This document shows, piece by piece, positions 5,559 through 10,753 of a DNA stretch of 10,753 nucleotides. A model generated the notes under the pieces. That model was not told where the DNA came from. It worked only from the letters and a program-made list of their open reading frames with translations, and did no database searches. A program made the position numbers and the translations under genes. The number at the start of each line of letters is the position of its first letter. Position 1 is the stretch's first letter. The DNA is from CAZDBA01 sp964503615. GTDB taxonomy: Bacteria > Planctomycetota > Planctomycetia > Pirellulales > Pirellulaceae. The DNA lies in contig CAZDBA010000163.1 in the NCBI GenBank assembly GCA_964503615.1, positions 1 to 10,753 on the forward strand. Direction: 5' to 3'.

Positions 5559-8162
5559 ATGAATATCAAACTCCCAAAACTTTCTTTTGTCGCACTAGTT
5601 GGGACCAGCGGTTCCGGCAAAAGCACATTTGCGCGAAAACATTTTCAAGCAACGGAAATTCTTTCCTCCGATACGTGCAGAGGTTGGGTTAGCGACGATG
5701 AAAACAGCCAAATTGCGACTGTGGATGCCTTTGACGTTCTCTACTACGTTGCCAGCAAGCGACTTGCTGCCGGGAAACTGACGGTTGTCGATGCAACGAA
5801 CGTTCAACGGGAGTCCCGAGCCAAGATCGTCTCTACGGCAAGACAGTTTCATGTTTTACCCGTGGCGATCGTGTTCGATATCCCGGAAAAGGTTTGCCAA
5901 CGGCGAAACGAAGCTCGGGAAGATCGTCAATTCGGTCCACACGTGATTCGAAACCAGCGATCCCAACTTCGGCGCTCGATTCGGACGCTTCGCAAAGAGG
6001 GCTTTCGGCAAATCTACGTGCTCAAATCGGTTGAAGAAGTTGAGGCGGTTAACATCACACGCGAACCGCTGTGGAATGACAAATCTGACGTTCACGGTCC
6101 GTTTGACTTCATCGGCGACATCCACAACTGCTGCGACGAGCTTGAACTGTTGCTCAAGAAACTGGGCTATGAACACCAACCGATCGAATCGAAAGGGGGA
6201 TGGCCGGGAATCCATTATTGCCACCCACAGAAACGAACCGCTGTTTTCGTTGGAGATATCGTCGATCGCGGGCCTCGGGCTGTTGATTCGCTCGCGCTGG
6301 TCCGCAATATGGTCCAGTCCGGAAACGCATTGTGTGTACCTGGAAACCACGATGCAAAACTGCTTCGTAAACTACGTGGGAAAGATGTTAAGCTCCAACA
6401 CGGGCTGGCTGAAACACTGGAAGACCTCGATCGCGTTCCGGACGAACATAAAGCCGAATTTAATAAACAGCTGATGGCCTTTCTGGATTCCTTGATCAGT
6501 CACTACGTGCTGGATGATGGAAAAGTGGTCGTTGCTCATGCGGGACTGCCAGAGTCGATGCAGGGGCGCGGATCTGGCAAGGTCCGTTCGTTTGCGCTTT
6601 ACGGTGAAACGACCGGCGAGATCGACGAATTTGGCTTGCCAGTCCGCCATAACTGGGCGGCGGAATATCGTGGCAAATCGATGGTGGTCTATGGACATAC
6701 TCCTGTACCAGATGCCGAGTGGGTGAATCAAACGATTGATATTGATACTGGCTGCGTCTTTGGCGGAAAGCTGACTGCGCTGCGTTATCCGGAACTGGAA
6801 CTGGTTTCTGTGCCGGCAGCGAAAGTTTATTGCGAGCCGGTCAAGCCACTGGAGGCCAATGCAACAACACTCGGTTTGAGTGCTCAGCAAGCCAACGATA
6901 ACATGCTGGATGCGGAAGACGTTCGCGGCAAACGATACATTTCCACCGAACTGATGGGAAACGTTACCGTGCGCGAAGAGAACGCCACCGCTGCCCTGGA
7001 AGTTATCAGTCGATTCGCGGCCGATCCAAAATGGCTGATCTATCTCCCACCAACGATGTCGCCATCCGAATCGAGCGTGATTGATGGATACCTTGAACAT
7101 CCCCAAGAAGCGTTTAACTATTTTCGCAACCAGAAAATTCCCAAAGTCGTTTGTCAGCGAAAGCATATGGGTTCTCGCGCCATCGTCGTTGTCTGTAAAG
7201 ATTCGGAGTCGGCCCGGGAGCGATTTGGTATCACGAACGATGAATCGGGAATCATCTACACCAGAACTGGCCGTCGATTTTTTGCGGACGGCGAAATTGA
7301 AGCCCGTTTGCTCGACCGAGTGCGCGAACAGCTGAACAAGGCTGGCTTCTGGGACACTTTTGAAACATCCTGGGTGTGTCTCGACTGCGAGCTGATGCCC
7401 TGGTCGGAAAAAGCCAAAGAGCTTTTGAAGAATCAGTACGCCGCCGTGGGAGCAGCAGCCAGCCACGCGCTTCCTGTTGTCCTGGATTCACTTAGCAAGG
7501 CTTCTACCCGACTGAGCGATGGTCATGCAGAGGCAGCTGCGGGCCTGTCCAGCCGTTTTGCAGAAACTGAAAGTAACGTAAGCCGCTTTATTGATGCCTA
7601 TCGCGCCTATTGTTGGGATGTGAATTCACTCGACGACTGGAAACTGGCTCCGTTTCACTTGATGGCAACCGAGTCTAAAGACCATTTTGATAAAGACCAC
7701 CTTTGGCACATGCAGCAGATCGATTCGATCTGTGGTGAGCCAGAAAAAGCGAACCTGTTATTGCGTACCGATCACCGGATTGTGGAGCTCGCGGACGAAT
7801 CTTCTGTGGAGCAGGCGACTCAGTGGTGGATCGACTTGACGACTTCTGGTGGCGAAGGAATGGTTGTGAAGCCAGCCGAGTTTATTACAAAAAAAGCAAG
7901 AGGATTGGTTCAGCCTGCGATCAAATGCCGAGGCAAAGAGTATTTGCGCATCATCTATGGACCGGATTATGATCGCGAGGTGAACTTGAAAAAGCTTCGT
8001 CGTCGCAGCGTGGGAAAGAAACGTAGCCTTGCCCTACGCGAGTTTGCACTGGGCGTGGAGAGTATCCGACGTTTTGTTCAATGCAAACCGTTGCGGCAAA
8101 CTCACGAATGCGTATTCGGAGTGTTGGCTTTGGAGAGTGAACCGGTCGATCCGCGGCTATAA
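5559..8162 (+). CDS. pnkp: Polynucleotide kinase-phosphatase RNA repair enzyme Pnkp
   Basis: Three-domain cytoplasmic enzyme of 867 residues that heals and, with Hen1, seals broken RNA such as ribotoxin-cut tRNA. Kinase (1-170): P-loop GTSGSGKST (15-23) with Lys21 and Ser22, Asp38 and Arg41 in 'SSDTCRGW', and lid arginines 116 and 120. Phosphatase (about 181-425), a binuclear metallophosphoesterase: GDIHN with Asp187/His189, GDIVDRG with Asp233/Arg237, GNHD with Asn263/His264, then His327, His380 (YGHTPVP) and Asp396 (DIDTGC). Adenylyltransferase/ligase (about 455-867): nucleotidyl Lys535 in KHMGSR, CLDCELMPW (607-615), GEGMVVK (765-771) and IKCRGKEYLR (788-797). Positions and length closely follow the well-studied clostridial Pnkp, which has about 870 residues. 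The alone-standing ligase normally needs Hen1 for sealing, consistent with hen1 directly upstream. No ribosome site is visible, so translation may depend on coupling or be SD-independent. The gene ends 17 bp before a long palindrome. Confidence 0.97.
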   Translation: MNIKLPKLSFVALVGTSGSGKSTFARKHFQATEILSSDTCRGWVSDDENSQIATVDAFDVLYYVASKRLAAGKLTVVDATNVQRESRAKIVSTARQFHVLPVAIVFDIPEKVCQRRNEAREDRQFGPHVIRNQRSQLRRSIRTLRKEGFRQIYVLKSVEEVEAVNITREPLWNDKSDVHGPFDFIGDIHNCCDELELLLKKLGYEHQPIESKGGWPGIHYCHPQKRTAVFVGDIVDRGPRAVDSLALVRNMVQSGNALCVPGNHDAKLLRKLRGKDVKLQHGLAETLEDLDRVPDEHKAEFNKQLMAFLDSLISHYVLDDGKVVVAHAGLPESMQGRGSGKVRSFALYGETTGEIDEFGLPVRHNWAAEYRGKSMVVYGHTPVPDAEWVNQTIDIDTGCVFGGKLTALRYPELELVSVPAAKVYCEPVKPLEANATTLGLSAQQANDNMLDAEDVRGKRYISTELMGNVTVREENATAALEVISRFAADPKWLIYLPPTMSPSESSVIDGYLEHPQEAFNYFRNQKIPKVVCQRKHMGSRAIVVVCKDSESARERFGITNDESGIIYTRTGRRFFADGEIEARLLDRVREQLNKAGFWDTFETSWVCLDCELMPWSEKAKELLKNQYAAVGAAASHALPVVLDSLSKASTRLSDGHAEAAAGLSSRFAETESNVSRFIDAYRAYCWDVNSLDDWKLAPFHLMATESKDHFDKDHLWHMQQIDSICGEPEKANLLLRTDHRIVELADESSVEQATQWWIDLTTSGGEGMVVKPAEFITKKARGLVQPAIKCRGKEYLRIIYGPDYDREVNLKKLRRRSVGKKRSLALREFALGVESIRRFVQCKPLRQTHECVFGVLALESEPVDPRL

Positions 8163-8178
8163 AGGGGGCCAGTGAGGA

Positions 8179-8251
8179 ACCACGGATAAACACAAATGAA
8201 TACAGATAAAAACGAGCGTGTCATCTGTGTTTATCCGAGTTTATCTGTGGT
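8179..8251. repeat. Long imperfect palindrome of dispersed-repeat type
   Basis: The left arm (8179-8207, starting ACCACGGATAAACAC) and right arm (8223-8251, ending TTTATCTGTGGT) are 29 nt each around a 15-nt loop. Of 29 positions 23 pair by Watson-Crick rules and 3 more as G:U, leaving 3 mismatches. Each arm also has internal near-repeats of the (A/G)GATAAACAC type. Words like CCACAGATAAACACAGAT are known to me as dispersed palindromic intergenic repeats in planctomycetes, cyanobacteria and other phyla. No transposase is nearby and no T-tract follows. It begins 17 bp after the pnkp stop, so it could protect or define the 3' end of the hen1-pnkp message. Confidence 0.85.
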
Positions 8252-8373
8252 GTAAAAAACTTTGGGCATAGCTCCAATACTTTTAGCGCGCAAACCGATG
8301 GACAACCTTCGTGCCATATCAGACTAATCTTGAAATCAGTAAGAGTGGGCAGTCGATTCGTTTGTTGTTTCGC

Positions 8374-8379
8374 TATACT
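8374..8379 (+). promoter_or_regulatory. Candidate -10 box upstream of the Asp-box protein gene
   Basis: TATACT, five of six matches to TATAAT, about 90 nt before the ATG at 8466. No convincing -35 box lies 16-18 nt upstream, so this is weak. Confidence 0.2.
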
Positions 8380-8465
8380 TGTCTGTTCTTGAAAGAATGG
8401 CTGACGTAACGTTCAAATGGCGAGCGTAGTCAGAATCAGTGAAATCAATTTGAAAAGAATTTTGC

Positions 8466-10742
8466 ATGCTTCGCGTTGTGTTGGCAGCCAGTGTCGTTTT
8501 ATTCGTGGTTGTTTTTTGTCAGGTTGGTTCCGTCTATTCACAGAGGCCTGAAGACCAATCATCTGAGAAAGCCGGGCTCAGTCGCCTGGAGGCTTGGGAA
8601 CTGCACAAACAAATGGCGGAGAACTCCAGGTTCAAACATTTGCCTTGGCGGGCGATGGGGCCCAAGTTCGCCGGCGGCAGAATCGAAGCAGTTGATACGC
8701 CGCGCGGTGACCTGAAAACAATCTATGCAGCTGTTGGATCGGGCGGTCTTTGGAAAACGGTGAACACTGGGCTAACTTGGAAGCCAATTTTCACTCAGGA
8801 ATCCACTTTCGCCATTGGAGATGTTACGGTCGCTCCCTCGAACCCGAATACTGTTTGGGTGGGAACAGGTGAATGTCACTTGGGAGGTCATAGCTTTGAT
8901 GGAACCGGGGTCTTTAAATCGGTTGATGCTGGGGAGACATGGACCAACATGGGACTCCACGACAGCAAACGGATCAGCAAAATTGTGGTCGACCCGAATG
9001 ACGAAAACATCGTTTATGTCGGAGTGCTCGGAGATGCGGGAAGAACCCCCGGAAATAAGGACGGTGTCTATAAAACGGTCGATGGCGGTAAGAGCTTTAC
9101 ACGCATTCTCGAACGAGGTCGATCAGGTGTGATCGATTTGGTGATGGCACCCGATAACCCTGAACGGCTTTACGCCGCGACTTGGTCCCGTACACAAGAT
9201 GGCGTTTCGGAAATTCATCGCAGCGACGATTCGGGAGAGAACTGGACGCGACTTGGCGTTGGGCTTTTGCAGAGGAAGGTAGGCCGTATCGCGCTGGATG
9301 TTTGCGCTTCGCAACCCGAGACGGTTTACGCCTTGATGGTAGACCATTCCAAACCAGAAGCCGCAAAACGCAAACCGGGTAGTCTTCTCTTCCGCTCCGA
9401 TGATGGGGGTGATAACTGGAAACAGACTCATGAAGGTGTTGTGCCAACCTACGTCGGCTGGGATTTTTGTGATCTTCGCGTGGCAGCTGATAATCCTGAT
9501 CAAGTGTTCGTCGGTGGTTTAAGACTTATTCGATCACTTGACGGCGGTAAGACGTTTATCGACCACGGTGGCTTTGATCGAAATACAGACGACGGTAGCG
9601 TTTTTCGATTGCATGACTATCAAGGTGTTGGGCTTCATCTGGATGTACATGAGGTTTGGACTGACCCTGAAAATCCGGACCGCTTGATGCTTGGCAATGA
9701 TGGAGGGTTGTTGGTTTCCTGGGACCGCGGTGATACTTGGTTGCACTTGAACAATCTTCCCATTGCCGAATTTTATTGCATTCATCTGGATAACGAGCAA
9801 CCGTTTCGAATCTGGGGCGGAACTCAGGACAACGCTTCTTTTGTCGGGCCTGCGACTGCACGGCATGAAAATGGAAAGGAAGATCTCTGGGAACAAGTCT
9901 TTTTGGATCCTTGGTCCGGCGGCGATGGCTTTGAAACCTTTCCCGATCCGAATGACCCGACAGTCTTTTACTTTTCACAGCAAAATGGAGATCTCAAACG
10001 AGGCACGTTGGGCGATATCCGGTCAAGCAAACGAATTAAGCCTGGCTCCAATCGCGATACGAAGCATGACTTCGAATGGTGGACGCCGTTTTTCGCTTCT
10101 CGCCATTCCGAGAGTACGGTGCTGTACTGCGCCTCTCAATTCGTAATGAAATCGGATAACCGCGGAGATAACTGGAAGAAGATCAGCCCCAATCTTGATG
10201 GACGACCGCTACGTAAACTATCGGAATCCCCGTTGGAACCAAAACGTCTGGTTGCTGGCGGAAGGGCCCGAGTCTATTTCACATCGGACGGTGGTCAAAA
10301 TTGGCAGCGGCGAAACGAGGGACTGGACAAAGGAGGAATCTCAGCCCTGTATACATCTCATCACGATCCAGAAACGGTTTACGTATCAATGAAAGAAAGT
10401 CCAAGTCGAGGTTCGGCAAGTTTGCTTTATGTGACAGATGACTTTGGGAAAACTTGGCAATCGATCAGCAGCGGTCTTCCGCACGAGACCGTTTATTCCA
10501 TTGCCGAAGATCCAAAAACCAAAGGGCTGCTGTTTGTGGGAACCGAACTGGGAGTCTATGCGTCGACCGATCGAGGTAAGACTTGGTCGTCGCTTTGCGC
10601 CACATTGCCTCCCGCTCCGGTCTACGACCTTGAGGTCCAAGCACGTGATGGCGCGTTGGTCGTGGCGACGCATGGGCTAAGCGTCTTTTTGCTGGAGATC
10701 GAAGAGATTCGCAAGTCCATGGCGAAATCCAAGTCGCGCTAA
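8466..10742 (+). CDS. Exported Asp-box (VPS10/sortilin-like) beta-propeller protein
   Basis: Protein of 758 residues with a signal peptide (MLRVVLAASVVLFVVVFCQVGSVYSQ, cleavage near 26). It belongs to the large bacterial 'VPS10-domain / glycosyl hydrolase' propeller family abundant in planctomycetes: the entry motif is 'PWRAMGPKFAGGRIEAV' (60-76), and the family motif 'WGGTQDNAS' is at 450-458. About eleven Asp-box motifs of the form S-x-D-x-G-x-T-W are visible near residues 99-105, 153-159, 205-211, 253-260, 311-318, 357-364, 418-425, 563-570, 607-613, 657-664 and 700-707, enough for a ten-bladed or double propeller. The last blade ends 'VVATHGLSVFLL' (732-743), where relatives usually read THGRS or THGRG. 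The chain stops soon after, without the extra C-terminal domain that many homologues of about 1000 residues have. Despite the common annotation there is no proof of hydrolase activity; binding of ligand or sugar is equally possible. Own transcription unit. Confidence 0.8.
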   Translation: MLRVVLAASVVLFVVVFCQVGSVYSQRPEDQSSEKAGLSRLEAWELHKQMAENSRFKHLPWRAMGPKFAGGRIEAVDTPRGDLKTIYAAVGSGGLWKTVNTGLTWKPIFTQESTFAIGDVTVAPSNPNTVWVGTGECHLGGHSFDGTGVFKSVDAGETWTNMGLHDSKRISKIVVDPNDENIVYVGVLGDAGRTPGNKDGVYKTVDGGKSFTRILERGRSGVIDLVMAPDNPERLYAATWSRTQDGVSEIHRSDDSGENWTRLGVGLLQRKVGRIALDVCASQPETVYALMVDHSKPEAAKRKPGSLLFRSDDGGDNWKQTHEGVVPTYVGWDFCDLRVAADNPDQVFVGGLRLIRSLDGGKTFIDHGGFDRNTDDGSVFRLHDYQGVGLHLDVHEVWTDPENPDRLMLGNDGGLLVSWDRGDTWLHLNNLPIAEFYCIHLDNEQPFRIWGGTQDNASFVGPATARHENGKEDLWEQVFLDPWSGGDGFETFPDPNDPTVFYFSQQNGDLKRGTLGDIRSSKRIKPGSNRDTKHDFEWWTPFFASRHSESTVLYCASQFVMKSDNRGDNWKKISPNLDGRPLRKLSESPLEPKRLVAGGRARVYFTSDGGQNWQRRNEGLDKGGISALYTSHHDPETVYVSMKESPSRGSASLLYVTDDFGKTWQSISSGLPHETVYSIAEDPKTKGLLFVGTELGVYASTDRGKTWSSLCATLPPAPVYDLEVQARDGALVVATHGLSVFLLEIEEIRKSMAKSKSR

Positions 10743-10753
10743 ACTTTCAGTTC

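Larger units (their letters stand above)
8163..8465. other. Intergenic region between pnkp and the Asp-box protein gene
   Basis: About 300 bases. The first 90 hold a long imperfect palindrome (8179-8251). The rest probably contains the promoter of the next gene, with TATACT at 8374-8379 as the only attractive -10 box; no good -35 lies at the right distance. GAAAAG at 8452-8457 is a poor ribosome site. No RNA gene or small ORF is supported. Confidence 0.5.

Noticed and set aside
6372..7466. Long open frame on the minus strand inside pnkp
   Set aside because: It is the antisense of conserved phosphatase and ligase coding sequence, has no recognisable domain and no ribosome site. It is a codon-bias shadow.
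8179..8251. Intrinsic terminator of pnkp
   Set aside because: The stem is AT-rich with a 15-nt loop, and A-runs rather than a T-tract follow on the plus strand. A dispersed palindrome fits better, though it may still affect the 3' end.
8466..10742. Repeats in the last gene as tandem DNA repeats or a mobile element
   Set aside because: The periodicity is at protein level (Asp-boxes) with diverged codons, as expected for propeller blades.

Overview
The window looks like chromosomal DNA from a free-living planctomycete, probably a marine relative of the Pirellulaceae. This is inferred from gene content: a secreted protein with a PEP-CTERM sorting tail, a large Asp-box beta-propeller of the 'VPS10/glycosyl hydrolase' type common in Planctomycetota, a secreted putative glycoside hydrolase, frequent absence of strong Shine-Dalgarno sites, and medium GC. 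No rRNA, tRNA, CRISPR array, transposase or phage gene was seen.

Layout. 35-922 (minus): a secreted/surface protein with a C-terminal PEP-CTERM anchor. 923-1319: a gene-free stretch with an unusual cluster of two near-perfect hairpins built from one 10-bp word. 1320-2537 (plus): an exported TIM-barrel-like putative glycoside hydrolase. 2694-3227 (minus): a small exported, charged, helical protein. 3376-3735 (minus): a small secreted phospholipase A2-like protein with an intact CxxHDxCY motif. 3736-4068: a divergent control region with two hairpins just before the next gene. 4069-5481 and 5559-8162 (plus): the central feature, a two-gene bacterial RNA-repair cassette, hen1 followed by pnkp. 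8163-8465: a long imperfect palindrome of a dispersed-repeat type, then the upstream region of the last gene. 8466-10742 (plus): an exported protein with about eleven Asp-box repeats.

How the genes work together. Pnkp and Hen1 form one known machine. Pnkp heals broken RNA ends (5' kinase, 2',3' phosphatase) and carries a ligase-type adenylyltransferase domain. Hen1 2'-O-methylates the 3' terminal ribose before sealing, so a repaired RNA resists a second cut at the same site, and its N-terminal domain activates the ligase of Pnkp. Every catalytic motif I could check is intact in both proteins. The flanking genes all encode exported proteins, have their own orientations, and show no evident functional link to RNA repair. 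The divergently placed PLA2-like gene is the one neighbour whose association might be worth testing.

The least explained sequence is non-coding: the ACTTATCCCG hairpin pair near 1 kb, the 73-bp palindrome directly after pnkp, and the twin hairpins ahead of hen1.
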